Assembly (NCBI GenBank): GCA_034359265.1 | Contig: CP136896.1 | Span: 67,281,501-67,345,500, forward strand | Source: Canna indica | Lineage: Eukaryota; Streptophyta; Magnoliopsida; Zingiberales; Cannaceae | Length of the DNA stretch: 64,000 nucleotides | Direction of reading: 5' to 3' | In this document: one piece after another, positions 1 to 13,010 of the stretch | Layout of the letters: each line of letters begins with the position of its first letter | How positions within the stretch are numbered: the stretch's first letter is position 1 | Translations under genes and position numbers: made by a program | The notes under the pieces: generated by a model | What the model was told of the DNA's origin: nothing | Seen by the model: only the letters and a program-made list of their open reading frames with translations | Database searches by the model: none

Positions 1-286
1 ATCAGGTCGGATCCCGAATTCTTATTCGAATAAAGTCAGGTGGTGTTGAAGCCTCCTTATTCGGGTTCAGGTAATTCAGGTATTTTTTAAAAAACTTAAA
101 AAGGGGAATTTGGATTATTAGGTTTAGAACCCGATCTTATTTGAATTAATCAGGTCGAATCCCGAATTCTTATTCAAATAGGATCGGATGGTGTTGGAGC
201 CTCCTTATTCGAGTTTGAATTATTCGGGTTGGATTGGGTCTCGGGTTCAGATTATTCGGATCAAGTCAACTCGACCGATGCCCTGC
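1..286. mobile_element. Right part of a repetitive element cut by the window edge
   Basis: Two imperfect tandem copies of a unit of about 150 bp lie here (from 1 and from 150). Each has the motif CCCGAATTCTTATTC followed by a stretch ending in GCCTCCTTATTCG. The block changes to ordinary AT-rich DNA after TCGACCGATGCCCTG near 286, which looks like one end of a hAT-type element. The left end is outside the window, so the family cannot be fixed. No coding sequence is recognisable. Confidence 0.35.
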
Positions 287-769
287 AGCTAATTATGTTA
301 GCAAAATAGCACGTAGTGCGTGCAAAAGTTTGGCATACATTTCATACATTTGCGTCTGATATAAAATCCAGCGGATGCAACCGAATTCTCCTCTAAACAT
401 TCAAATCCATGTTAGCCAATGATGAGAACGAATGTGACGTAATATACAAAAGCATTCGGGAGTACATATTAATGTCTTATACAAAAATAAATCATTCCAT
501 TCTTTCTCGTGCTAAGAAAAATCATTATTCCTCGAGTTTTAATGTTCATCCAGTAGAATTCAACAATTATAATGTTGATTGGGACGCACAATAAAGACAA
601 TTCTTCAATGCCTCTTTGTCAGCGAATAATTCTTTCATCTTCATGAATTGTATTCTCTCATCATCATCATACGGTCACTTGAATTAAACGATCATGATTC
701 TTTTATCTTGATGAATTTAAAGATCATTAGAAGGCTTATAACGTCTAAAAAATGATCAGAAACACTTGT
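287..769. other. Intergenic DNA downstream of UPM1
   Basis: This AT-rich stretch follows the stop codon of the minus-strand UPM1 gene and should include its 3' UTR. It contains a 61-codon open frame (409-594, plus strand) with no recognisable domain, no introns and no second copy in the window; I do not call it a gene. Confidence 0.5.
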
Positions 770-3569
770 CTAAGAGAAGGAAGAAGCTGTTCTTTCCGCA
801 TGCAAGTCACTGGAACTAGCAGTTTCTTTATATGATTGAGGCCATAATGGTGACAGGGCCACTACCTTGCCAATGATAATTAGGGTTGGTGAAACTAACT
901 CTGCTAGTCTAACTTCATCTGCTAGATTGTTCAGCTTAGCAAATACCTGCATAAAGCCAATTATCCACTTACTATTGGAAACTGAATCTGTAATCAAATT
1001 AAATTCTTGCCAATCTTTATGACCATCTTTATTGTTTCAATGAAAACTACTGAAGGAGTAAACCAGTCCACTGACTTACCGTCCGTTGCTGAGGTGTAGT
1101 ACCTCGCTCGACTGCAACCGCTGGAGTGTTTGATGGCAAACCATGTTGTATCAATTTCAGAGCGAGAGCTGAGAGAGTTGACAAACCCATATAGACGACC
1201 AATGTTGATTCTGGGTCGGAAGCATTTTCTGCAACATATAAGGGATCTGTTCCTCCATTCCTCGAGTGCCCTGTTAGGAATTTAACACTGCAGCGAATAA
1301 CAAATGTTAAGTTCAAGACCATAATGTTTGTAATGGCTAATACTAGCCAGAGCAGTAGCTGGTAAAAAAAACTTGATGTTGAGGAGAGAAAATATCACTT
1401 TCCAAAAAATAACTTCATTACTGGTCCATACTCTGTAAGTTGTTTTGCAGATAACATTTATAGAAGTTCATTGTAGTAAGGGTGTATAGTAGCTGAATGG
1501 ATGCGGACTAATCTAGTCTGCATTTCATATAATATGGAGTACAAACAAATGCCATATTTCAATAGATCACCAAGTACATAATTCAAGTTGTTTGCCATAT
1601 TTCAATAGATCACCAAGTATATATAACTCAAGACAAGGGTTACAAATGATAATGAGTTTTCAAAATCTTGGCTGCTTAATCTATGGACCTATGGCCAGCG
1701 CTTCATCATGATCATCTTAATCTAAGACAACCGAAAGAGAACCATCAATGGGATAAGATATTAGTTTTGTTGTTTTGTGATTTCACACCAATGGAGTGGT
1801 GATACACTGACCTAAAAAAATGCTAAAAAGGCACAAGGGTATGGGTATGCATTCTTATGGCAAAATAATAATCAAAATTGTGCAAACATGTCATGTGAAA
1901 GAATATAATCTTTAAAACTAACAAAAACCATTGCCAATTGACATGAATGTATAGAAGGATTTCGCAAAGTAGTCAAGACAAGCAGCATAATTAATCTACA
2001 GAATTGAAGGGTACGTTTAAAATGAATTTCATAATGTATTAATAAATATGACAGTTGTCAATTGATGCAATCAAGTAAGGTGAGCTTTCGTTTGCACTAT
2101 CTTGGTTGTAAAGGTGCGAAGTGTCCATTAGTATTTTTTTAACAGTCCAGAAAAGCTTTAAAAGCTATAGAATGAGATTGAAGGAATACAGAGTAGAGAA
2201 GAGAACAAGTATACACAAAAACATCTAGTTGAATCTACTCCTTCGTATGAAATAATGAAGGCAAAATACAGTTACCTATTAGCAACACCTCTGTGAGTGA
2301 GTGGAATTCCAAGCTCTGCTGCTATTCCAGAAGCAGAAGTTATTCCTAGATAATGATTTGATCAGAAATTATTAACAACATCCATTAACGAAAAAAAACA
2401 AAGCTGAATTCAAAGCTCCTTCTATACCTGGAATAACTTTAACGTGAATTCCTTGTTGCTGTAAGAAGTCCATCTCTTCACCACCTCTACCAAACACCTA
2501 TGAACAACGAAATCATCAGCAATCATGATAATGAGAAACTTGAACCTCCACAGGCCAACATATCTTCTAAGTTAAAACAAGTCAAGTCATCCATAAAAGT
2601 GGTTTGGTATAGCCATAGCTAGTAGTTTGTTGCATCCATCACCATATCCATGCACAAACCAAATAATAACATAAAAAACATAGGTTTTCCAATTCTTTCC
2701 TATAATCCCATCAGAATCAACGACTGTATCAGAAAAGGGAACTCACCAGAGGATCTCCTCCTTTCAGCCTCACCACATTGGCGCCTGCCTCAGCAAAGCT
2801 CAGAAGCAGCTCGTGAATCTCCTCCTGCAGCAGTACAGGAAAGATGTAAACAATTCGAAACCAGATATAATGCTGCATATTTTTCTATGGCAATTATTTC
2901 AAGACTAAAAAGATCCTAAATGCAATGAGTGGAGTAAAAGGGAAAGCTGAAAAGAAGAGCGTTATTTGACAAAGAGCTACCGACCTGAGTTCGACTGTGG
3001 TAGCCGGCGGTCTTCCCAACATAGAGCAATCTGGCATCAGCTCTGACCAAGCTCAGCACCTCATTGGACACCAGTCGATCATAAAGTATGAGATCGGCCT
3101 TCTCAATCGCTCGCACCGCCTTAAGCGTTAGCAGCTCGGGATCGCCCGGCCCCGTCCCGACCAGGGCCACGCTCCCGGGCCCAGCACTACCGCCACCAGC
3201 GCCGCTCGCCCGCCTCGCGGACCGGAGAGCCTCAAGGAGCTTCTTGAGTTCAGGCAACTGCAGGGCGATCTCGTTCTCCCTGCCATCAATGCTGCTGCTG
3301 CTGCAGGGGCTTTGGGCGGAGAAAATCGAGGACGATGAGGCGACTTCGTAGAGCCAGCTGTCCCGCTGGTACCTTACGGCGGAGTGCGCCTCGGTGAACG
3401 GGGAAGGAGCGGATGAGGAAGAGGAGCACCAGGCGATGAAGGCACGAGAGGGGCGTACGCTGGAGGGGAGGGGAACGGAAGGAGGGAGTATGGAGGAAGA
3501 GTACGATTTGGGAGGGGAGAAGGTCTGTGGATTCGTCGGGAAGGCGGGGGAGGTGGTGGGCAAAGCCAT
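770..3569 (-). CDS. UPM1: Uroporphyrinogen-III C-methyltransferase (plastid, siroheme pathway)
   Basis: This enzyme uses S-adenosylmethionine to methylate uroporphyrinogen III to precorrin-2, the branch point from heme and chlorophyll to siroheme, the cofactor of nitrite and sulfite reductases. Six exons on the minus strand are 2985-3569, 2747-2824, 2428-2497, 2276-2345, 1080-1287 and 770-946; all introns are GT-AG and phases match, giving 395 codons. The Ser/Pro/Arg-rich N-terminus (about residues 1-60) suits a chloroplast transit peptide. The tetrapyrrole methylase fold starts near residue 134 with [14 protein letters not shown], then [23 protein letters not shown] (residues 213-229), [15 protein letters not shown] and VVYMG. 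The start is the ATG at 3569, which opens a transit-peptide-like sequence; an in-frame ATG at 3761 exists but lies upstream of a TATA-like motif. Length fits the plant family (about 370-400). The gene looks intact and is single copy in the window. Confidence 0.95.
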
Positions 3570-3743
3570 GGTGACGGGCGAGGCGTGGAGTAGAGCTGTG
3601 GACGGGGGGTGGGATATATGTATGATACGACAGCGGCGCCCCACAAAAAAGAAGGGAGGAGGGGGGAAGCCAAAATGGAGTTCGATTGAAGAAAAAGCTG
3701 CTCTTTTACAGAGCCCAAGGGGCATAATGGCTCTACAGAACCT
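3570..3743 (-). promoter_or_regulatory. Probable UPM1 proximal promoter and 5' UTR
   Basis: On the minus strand, a TATA-like CATATATCCC at about 3611-3620 lies some 45 bases before the chosen UPM1 ATG, which would give a very short 5' UTR. The right border (3743) is also where homology begins between this flank and the duplicated RWA tails at 14756 and 46629. Transcription start is not shown by sequence alone. Confidence 0.3.
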
Positions 3744-4199
3744 TAATAGGGTCAGGTTCAATGTATCGGATTGCCCTCGTTTTAATAAGAAAACTCGAAA
3801 TTGAATGGGGGAAGCATTTAAGGATTAATAATAAGAATGATTGCGTTTCAAACTGGCTTTTCCTAGGAGGATTGAGTTGATAGTATTTGAGGATCTAGCC
3901 TGAGTTGGTCGAACAACAAATGGATTGAATCGGGCTACGTTGATATGTCAAGGGAGCAGAATTGAAATGGGAAGGACCCGACTCTTTTACTTTTAAGTCG
4001 TAATTTGTAAAACATAACAAATATCTTTCACTAGATATACAAGAAAGGGTTTGCATATTTATTGTTACATTTGATTGGGTCAACAAACTTTTTTTAAGAA
4101 AATTTTGCCAAAATCATAAATAATGTATGATATTTGCCAAAATCAAAATTTTATGATATACACCTCTGCCCTCTTTTCCCGTTAATGAGTAGGGGCGAC

Positions 4200-4653
4200 T
4201 AGGGCTGTCCATTCGGTTCGAACCGAACCGAACCGAACCGAACCGAATAAGTCCAAACCGAAATTTTTTTATACCCAAATTCCAACCCGAACCCGAATCG
4301 AACTATACCTAAACCGATTTAACCCGAACCAAAATTATTCGGTTCGGTTCGGTTTTCAACCCGAAAACCGAAATTTTAATTATTTTAATTAAAAATTAAA
4401 AATTCAAAATAATTACTTAATACCTATTTAAGTAATTCTGTTAAAAATAAAAATAAAATTATTTTTTTAATTAATTCGGTTTTCGGTTCGGGTCGGTTCC
4501 CGAATTCCGAAAACCGAATCCGAACCGAAATTCAAATTTCGGTTCGGTTCGGGTCAAAGAACCAAACCCACATGGTTGAAACCGAACCGAACCGAAAAAT
4601 TCGATTCAGTTTTTCGGTTCGGTTCGATTTGAACCGAACCATGGACAGCCCTA
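4200..4653. mobile_element. hAT-type MITE, 454 bp, rich in GAACC repeats
   Basis: The element starts TAGGGCTGTCCAT and ends ATGGACAGCCCTA, a perfect 13-base terminal inverted repeat. Flanks GGGGCGAC (4192-4199) and AGGGTGAC (4654-4661) match at 6 of 8 positions and are a likely aged 8-bp target duplication, as expected for hAT. Both subterminal regions are strings of GAACC or its complement, so the ends can fold together. It has no coding capacity. Confidence 0.75.
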
Positions 4654-4661
4654 AGGGTGAC

Positions 4662-6024
4662 CTTTCTTGGGGGTTGGTTTTTTCTTAAAAAAAATTATGA
4701 AATACCAAGATATCCCACAATTCTATTTATTAACTTAATTATACATAATTAGAAACTTCGATTATTAACCACTTATATACATGTTATTGCATATATTTTT
4801 TTTTAAAAAAATTAACATATTTTATGAAGTTAATAAATTTAATAACCTAAAATGTGATATTAATCATAATTATATTTGTAGTTAGAAACTTTATGATAAA
4901 CAACAAATGTCATGAAGTTAACAAATTTAAAAGCTTTTCCTAAAAAAAAAACAAATTTAAAAACCTAATTATAGTTATATTGGCATATAAGGATCTAACT
5001 GCTCTTATATTCATTTTACATCCCATGAAACTTTACATTGATTTGTATATAAAGTTAAGGGTTTTTCATTAAAATCCCAAACTGTCAATATTGTAATTAA
5101 CATTATATTTTAGGTTTTGAAATTTGTTAAATTTATAAACATGTAAAATTTAAAATTTTCTATAGAATAAAATATACATAAGTAGTCAATAACTTTTTAC
5201 TAAAATCCCTAACTACCAATATTACTGAAATAACATATCATTCTAGGTTATTAGGTATATTAACTTCATAAATACGTCAATTCTTTTTTTTTAAATATGC
5301 AATAGCATGTATATATAAGCACTACCAATATAATTATTAATTAAATTAATGAATATAATTGAAGAGGATCTTGGGTATATCATTAAAAAATTATGATTTT
5401 AACAAATACCATAAAATATATGATTTCGCCAATCAACCATAAAGTGTTTATGATTTTGTCAAAATTCTTCATTTTTAAAAATATTAACTTATTAAGAAGG
5501 ATTCAGTTTATATTTTTATATCCCTAAGAAACCTAACATTTACATGTTCATTACCCAAACAATGCTTGTTAATAAGAAATGTTTCTATTAATGATTCAAC
5601 GGACATCAACAACACGAAGCAAGACACTTTCTTGTAACTCTTGTGATTCATGCAATATCAGATACAGAATCAATAAAACATTGACATTTAAGCATCCAAT
5701 TTCATATTGAACAGAAAAAATGTAGTGCCCATCCCCATCATATTACGGGGACGAACGGGATGATCATTGTATACAACACTAGTTTCTTTATCTTTTTTCA
5801 TCTATCTCCTTAACTCTACGTGGTATGGAACAAATCAACTTATGAAATGTATACAACAAAAAATTGTGACATACAGGCACCTGTCTTCTTATCGAACTAA
5901 TAAGATTTTGCTTAACACGAGGAAAAAACATCTAATGCAGATTGCAACTCTGTCATCCTTGTTAGAGAGGTGGATTATTGAAATGCAATAGCTCCATAGG
6001 TTATTAAAATCTGGTAGAAAATAG
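4662..6024. other. AT-rich 3' flank of RWA-A
   Basis: This region is downstream of the minus-strand RWA-A stop codon and has no gene. Its right part (about 5700-6024) is well conserved in all four RWA loci (A, B, C, D), including the block around AATGTAGTGCCCATCCCC, which suggests the RWA 3' UTR. The remainder is diverged AT-rich DNA. Confidence 0.6.
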
Positions 6025-9000
6025 TCATACCGATATTCCAAGAATGTGAAGAAGAACAAACGAGATGCAATATAAGCAAAGGGAAACGATTGCTCCATAA
6101 ATAAAATTTTGAAAGAGGCGTTTGTTGTCTTTGCTAGGGATAAAAGTTGTCTTCAATAAGTTTGTCAGATCAAATATTCTGTAGGATATCTGCAATGGCG
6201 GTAAACGTCAAATGTTTAAGTTGAAATCATTTATGAAGTTGTTCTTAGTTGAAGTGAAATTGACTTACAAATATATAGATTGATGTAGTAAGCAGGAAAT
6301 TTAGTAAAGGGTAACTCGGAATGAAAGAAAGAAGCCACTTGGGCTGACCATTTGGTATGCTTGACCTGTGTATTCATGAAAGATAAACATTAGAATATTA
6401 GAGTGTTATTATTAATTGCTATATATCTAGAAGAGAGATTCCTATTCACATTATTATTATACTCTTCTCTACATGACAAAGAGGTACATAAATAGAACTA
6501 AAGGAAGGCATAACATAAACATGTTAACCCGAGTAAAGGTGTAGAGTTGCATGACTATGAGACTGTGGAAAACCAAAATAGAGGGGTCATATCAAATACA
6601 TTGTGAAACATGTACTATAACTATGGATATCTAGTATCTACTGTCTCCCATTTGGTCAAAAGTTAGGCAATACTTCTTTGATTAGAAGCATTACCATAAA
6701 CTGTAGAGTATGTAATTGCGGCGACAACAAACAAAAAATGAAGGATGGGAATATCATTAAACAGAGGAATTAATGTTAAAGAACATCATTGAACTATTTT
6801 CCAACTACCAACCCTACTTCCAACTGATCAATTGCATTACTCTTAGGCCTACCAATGACCACTCTAATAATCAGGCTCATAGGGATTCTAGACACAGGAT
6901 TCTAAACAGTCAAACAGCTTTTCAAAAAGAACAAGGGTTGAAGTTATCCATACCTCAGCCAAATATGGATCTGAGAGATATAGGTCTCTAGTGTGATCTT
7001 GCCCAGCCATCTGGAAAATGCATAAAAAGTTAAAAACAGTTCAAAAGCAGATAATTCTGTCAAGAACTTCAGAGCAAAGATAACTTACGAAAGAAGAGCG
7101 AGGGAGGAACTACGAAGCTGCTGGGTGAAATTCCGCAGGCAAATATAAACACTGGAATTACCAAAATCCATAGTTATGATCTCTTTGATAAAGGCAACAA
7201 TGTAGAAAATTAAAAGATTCTCTGAATAAGATTTCATACGCACGTGATTGGGATCCATGATGTGTATGGATGGACTTTATTGTAGGCATTCTTGTCTAGT
7301 TTGTAGATGTACTCGTACCATAAATATCCAACCTGCAAGAATCAAAAGGATTTGTCACTTTTTTAACCTTTTTTGCAGAACTCAAGAAAATTTGAGAAAA
7401 TTATCATGAACTCACCAACAAGGAAATAGAAACTATGCTTGTCTTAATATACAGTTTCCTTTTAGCATCAGATTCTTCAACCTTCTGCATCAACCTTTCA
7501 ACCTACCATGAGCATGAAAACATAACCAAAACCAAATGAACAACCTTCAGAGTTACAAATGAGAGTAGTCCACGACTACACTATAACCAAAACCATTAAG
7601 TTGCTTAACCAAGTAGATAAGTTATTGGACCAAATCAAGGATAGTAGAGAAAGATGCTTAAGAAAAAAAAAAACAGATTATTGGACCAAATTAAGGATAG
7701 TTGAGAAATTACAGTTGGGTGGTAATATGCATATATCATTCCAATAATCCATATATAGCGATCAAGGCCAGATCTAAAGTGCCACTCATGTAAGAGTGGT
7801 AAATCTGCTTTGGAAGGAGCTGGATCTTTGTATCCTGCAGAGAAAAACCTTAAGAAAAAAAAAAGATTATAGTAACAAAAATAGGTGTAGTAAGAGTTAC
7901 TAACCTAACAGGAATATGAAGGGAGTCCACACGATATCAAACACACCAGGAACTTCCCAAATTAAAATCACTACTAGAAAGCAGCAAATTATCTTGACAG
8001 CCATTATGGGTGCATACTCATTATACTTGTTAAAGATTCCAAGTGCTCCATACACCATGAGAGTAAACAGTGTGTGCATCGGACAGATATAGTACAGTGT
8101 GTAATCATTAGTCAGGACAATGCAGCAAAAAGTTACAAAGATATTTAGCCGCCACATCATCTGCATTTTGATAAATAAACGCTCTTCCAAATTAGCAGGG
8201 GAGTATTAATAACGTAAACTAGTTGTTGAAATTGAAGGGGGTACCTGAGCAAACCGAGCAAGGCTAAAATCCTTGCGGACATAATAGTAAGAGAAGTTCC
8301 CAAAGCCAGTCATCCATACATATGCAGCAATGAACACCCTTATTGCATTGTATATTTCGGTGGCAGCGAAGTAGTGGTACATTAAAAATAGAACCTGGGA
8401 GAAAGAAGTTTAGACACATTAAAAGATGAAAATATTTATAAGTGATAATAGTACAAATTTTGGATAGTCAGTTTCTATGCTGCATATAAAACATAAAGAA
8501 TATCAGAAATATCAAAATAACAAACAGATATGTGGTCTGCTGAGTATGGCTAACTACAATGGATGAAAGAGTCCAATTACAATGACACCAAGCAGTGAAG
8601 TCCCGACCAGAGTCATACTAATTATATGGTAAGAAAATAAACTTCTAAGTATTTGATAAAGTGCAACCATCAAAAATTAGAACTCTCAAATAAATCAAGG
8701 AAGCATCATATTTCTGATGGAGAATTGAACATGACAGGTATTATTCAGTAACAGATATTTCCTGCTTTTATTCATGTTTGCTTATAATGTAAGATTCTGA
8801 TTTCTGAAGACTTTCTTCCAGATGTGTTCCGTTATAATCATCCTGACTCTTGTGTGATAACAATATGGGACTATCATCTGAAAATTTTGCATTTTGATTG
8901 CAGAGTGTGTCCTTAAATGCTTGGACAAAATAGAAATCCTTTACATACAGTTTTTGAAACCAATCTGACTTGAGTCTCATGTGATTTTTACCAGCTAATA

Positions 9001-12000
9001 ACTAATCATTAGAGAATTATGCTCTTTCCAGTAAAATTTTGATTAATCAACAATGCCACTGCCTCAAAATTCAAACTTGCAACTAATTAATCTGAGATCC
9101 AAAATAAGAAAATGGTTTCTTGAAATAAAAAAAGAACTGGCATTTTAGGAGTAAAATGCAAACTTTTTAACTTGCCATAATGTAATTTTCCTCCATTATA
9201 ACTGGGTTTGGGTTTTTATTTCAAAACCTGAAAAATGCATTCCAACTAAATTTCTAATAGAAAATATAGATATATAATATATACAATTGATTAAAAGAAC
9301 ATATTAATAGAGTGAACGAAACATGATCTTTATATCTTAGTGCCTTCATTTCATGATTATAATAAGAGTGGTCAAATATGCTCAGGTATAAATTTTCCAG
9401 TACATCATTGTGATCTACACATCTATACCACAGAGGTCATGTTAAACTAAAAGAACTAGAAGATGAAATAAAACATCGACAGACCTGCATCCATCCTTTC
9501 CATTCCTCAGTTTGATGACGATTTAGGTAAAGTATGGATTTCCCCGTGAAAGCTGATTTGTCGTGGTGCTTTTTTAGAGAAGTCAGAGTTGAAGCTATTA
9601 TAAAAAGAATATAGAGAAAAAGAAATAGGTCCCTGCTGTAACTCTGGAGAAAATTAGAAAAACAAACATATATCAGGAAGAAAACTGAGATGACGATAAA
9701 TCTTAAGAAACAAAATTCTTGATATAATATGTTAAACAGGAAAGATAACACCCATTGTTTGCATAGCCTAAGCTCTAGAGCCTCATTTCCCATGCTGAAA
9801 ATAAAACCGAACAGGAGAACAATATTATTTGTTAAAGGTTTAATTGGAAAAAGCATTGAAAGGAAAACATAAATAGAGAGTTCCTCCAGTATGAACATTT
9901 GCCCAAAACTACAATTGAACTGATATAGTAAACCTAACATGCTATAGTTATTGGTAGCACCTACTTTCTTTATTTCTTTTCCTCAATCTAAGCCTATGAA
10001 AGAACCTGGAAAATGCTCAAGTAAACCTATATATAATCAACTTAGCGTAGTTTAACAAAACAAAAAAAATCAATAAATAAGACTTAACCATGATAAAATT
10101 ATAGCACTAGAACCTTGGCAGATTGTGAAAACAAATTTGTTCGGTCACAAATATAGAAGTAAACCAGAATTGCCCCAAATTCTGCCCTGCAACATGTAGC
10201 CAAATAATCAGTAGTCAAATGATCACTTCATAAATCTACCTGATAAAAATACTGGAGACATCTTACATGGCTCTCAATACTGCTCGATGTTCAAGCAAGA
10301 AAGACTCATTCATTGATATAAACCTGAAAATGTCAAAAATCCAGGACTATTCCATATAAGTGACTATTGATTATGTAGAATAATAAACCGCACCAAATAC
10401 TTGGAATCCTTCAGGTAACCTGATTAAATTTGCTCGGGTTGATGCATTACGAAATCTTGCAGATGAAGATCTTGATAAACCTCCTTCAAGCAGAGCAGCC
10501 CTATCATCTTTATGAGATGCATCTTTATCTAGGACAACCAAATTTCCATCGGAGTGACTGCAGAATACAAGATATAACACTGATAAAGCGCATCTACAAT
10601 GAATGGGATGTGCATATGATATGAAAACATCCCCAAATAATTTACTAATAAATCAGAGATTCATTTCATATGAAGTGATTTTGTCTAAACAAGATCCACC
10701 AATAGTGCATCTGCAGATTACTGTCCCTCAATACAAGAGGTTCTAATGGATGTTCAGAAAAATGACAACCTACAATTTCAATTGTCAAGACACAATTCGT
10801 CAGCTCATGCATTTCACATTTTAGCTGAATATTTGTGATCCTGTACATGATGTCATAAGCCTTTTTTTAATGATGATCATATCATTATTACATGCAAATG
10901 CAGAAGCACATCTTATTCCAATTGCACTAAGGTATGAATTTATTTACCACTGATTAACCACGATCTCCTAATCCAATGGGATTGTCCTTTTTAAGCACAT
11001 TCTAACTAGGGGCAATTTTTTAAAGAAAAATACTTTCAACATCAATGATAACGAATTGAGTCCCTATCAACAACAGAGAGAACACATAACAAGAAAATTG
11101 ACTCCATTGTCCATTAAACATTTAAGTGATCCTTTATTTGTCAGTATAGTAAAAGGGTGTATTTGCTTCAACAATGAGAAATTCAATAGTGCATCATGTT
11201 TCATATTGGATATCTTACACTTTTGTGATAGAGGAAGACTTCTGGTACTGCAATATTTCTGAATATATCCATGCAATAAGAACAGGGAGAAAGCCAAGCA
11301 AGAATGATACCTGTAATAAAACATATGATAGACTTTAATGCCAACTTAAAAACATATCTCATAGAAAAATATACTCACAAGAAATAAAAAAATTATTCGG
11401 ATATATCAAAAAATACTTTGATGAGTGAAAGATAAAAAATCATAAAAAAGAATTCAGGCTAATCTCACAACTTGTATGAAATAAATCTGACATTGAAGGC
11501 CTACCTCCAAATACCCAACCTCTCCATCTAGGAGATTACTGATTCATAAGAATCTTTCTCCAATTTTTTATCTTTTGACTGGATCAGGTGTTTCAAATAT
11601 CTCTTTGACATGTGAAAAACATCATCTGACTTGTTAAAAATAGTCTGGTGTTTGCACAATGTCTCGAGACTCAAGCATTTTGAAGTTGCGTTCTATATGA
11701 AAATTAAGGTATGTCATGTGTACACACCCAATGATTATCAGAAATCCAAACAATTACTATATCTATAAGTACAATTTATAGAACGCATTCAGTAAACACT
11801 GTGCTCGTGAAACTCATCTGTTTATACATATAAGTCCAAGTTTTATTCCAAATTCGAATAAGATAGGAAACTTGAGAACCACAAAATTCAACTGAGTGCC
11901 AAAACAACGAAAACAGATCTGGTCTAACAATTTGCCTATTTACTAACCAGACATTACATAGAGCATTGGTATTAACATTTTTAGCTCAGAGATTCGAGAA

Positions 12001-12148
12001 AAACCAAGTTAGTAGCTCTTTCTGCCAAAAACCATCCAATCATCCATGAAAACCTAACAAGTGAATCCATATATGTATACGGAGATCCACTTAAAAAGCG
12101 CAAAGATTCGCGTACCTGTCCGGGAGTCACTGGACCAGACACCAGCAT
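6025..12148 (-). CDS. RWA: REDUCED WALL ACETYLATION (RWA) family protein, intact copy A
   Basis: RWA proteins are Golgi/endomembrane multi-pass proteins of the CAS1 family, thought to supply acetyl groups for O-acetylation of xylan, mannan and pectin. Fifteen minus-strand exons join in phase to 545 codons: 12116-12148, 11219-11310, 10420-10557, 10267-10323, 10114-10186, 9485-9643, 8245-8394, 7905-8160, 7713-7834, 7416-7502, 7244-7332, 7089-7151, 6954-7010, 6269-6365, 6025-6189. The start ATG (12148) has an in-frame TGA 12 bases upstream and gives [11 protein letters not shown], the family N-terminus. Exon 2 encodes the first membrane segment (AWIYSE). Diagnostic stretches are [14 protein letters not shown] (exon 6), [11 protein letters not shown] (exon 7), [13 protein letters not shown] (residues 260-272) and [18 protein letters not shown] (exon 9), followed by many hydrophobic segments. 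Residue 364 is Leu (VERL) where copy B and the family have Trp (VERW). Every splice border is GT-AG. Confidence 0.94.
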
Positions 12149-13010
12149 GCTGCTTCACAATTGAACCCCAAAAAGTAACTGCAAGTATCGACTGAATCGA
12201 GAACCAAGCAGATCCAGCAACGAATAAATCGATGGGGAGATCCGCTCCTGGGATCAAAGGGGTGGGAGGTGGATCTTCATCAACTCCCTTCGCAAGCGCC
12301 AAAGCAAGAACGTATGCGAAGGGACCGACGAGGACCTCCAAAATAGAGTCAAAAAGAGCAGCGGGCGGCAGGTCGCCCTCACACGGAGCGATCGAGTCCG
12401 AGAGCGGTTGGAGGGGGAGGAAGATGAGGGGGTTGGCGAAGCTTTCTTGCCTTCAATTCGCCGTCAAATTATTATTATGCTATTACTTCTATTATTATAT
12501 CTCTCTTTTTATTCTCTAATAAATAATAGAAACGGAAATCGTTGGAGAATTTGCATAGGAATAAAATTATGCGTTGTTGGGGACTCTCCCGCTCGATTTC
12601 GTATGTTTTGCGAACTGCACGGTGGATAGCGCATCCGCATATTGCTTAGAGTGCGGACTACATGCCGCAGAGCGAGGTAGTATAACACTGGGCTGCTAGG
12701 TTGACTCGTCGGGTATGGGTTGGTGACAATCCCCTGTCCGGGAAAATCGGGCAACATAATATTTCTCCAACTATGTACTCATGACGTCATTTTGTGCATA
12801 GCATCCACGATTCCACGTCGTCTCGATATAGAATGTTTTGTATCCTGTCTCTAATGAAACATGAATATGCCGAAATATGTGTGTACGGAGTATGGACCGC
12901 TTTAATTGAACTTAGTCTTTCAAATAAAGAAAATTTTTAATAAGTCGAAGGCATACGAAAAGACATAACTTAATCAAAAATCAAAATAAATGGATCCTCC
13001 GTATAAAAAA
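12149..13010 (-). promoter_or_regulatory. 5' UTR and promoter region of RWA-A
   Basis: GC-rich sequence up to about 12440 is the likely 5' UTR; beyond it AT-rich sequence with TATA-like motifs on the minus strand lies at about 12470-12530. The region is closely matched by 44700-45615 upstream of RWA-B, so the promoter was duplicated with the gene. An open frame at 12054-12341 begins with TTG, not ATG, and is broken in copy B, so it is not a protein or a credible upstream ORF. No experimentally defined element can be assigned. Confidence 0.5.

Larger units (their letters stand above)
3744..6443. repeat. Source segment of the older partial RWA duplication
   Basis: From the motif TTAATAGGGTCAGG at 3743 to about 6443 (intron 13 of RWA-A) this DNA is homologous to 14756-16788 (tail C) and 46629-50179 (tail D), with many substitutions and indels. 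It covers the RWA 3' flank, exon 15 and, in tail D, exon 14. Homology stops at the same point in both tails (after the sequence CTCCTAT/TTCCTAT), where they continue into a different sequence beginning ATAGAATC. The 4200-4653 MITE lies inside this segment but not in the tails. Confidence 0.8.

Noticed and set aside
409..594. 61-codon plus-strand frame
   Set aside because: No domain, no homolog recognised, no supporting structure; its length is within chance in this DNA.
3394..3804. 136-codon plus-strand frame rich in Glu and Gly
   Set aside because: It is antisense to UPM1 exon 1 and arises from its GC-rich Ser/Pro codons; no domain.
4200..4653. Telomere-like GAACC repeats
   Set aside because: They lie within a MITE with inverted ends and a probable target duplication, and are not the plant telomere unit.
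10558..12115. Loss of RWA exon 2 in both copies
   Set aside because: I first failed to find the first membrane segment, but it lies at 11219-11310 (and 37683-37774) with correct borders and phase.
12054..12341. 95-codon open frame overlapping the RWA-A start on the minus strand
   Set aside because: It starts with TTG rather than ATG, is out of frame with the RWA exon 1 that matches the family, and is broken in the duplicated copy; it is 5' UTR.
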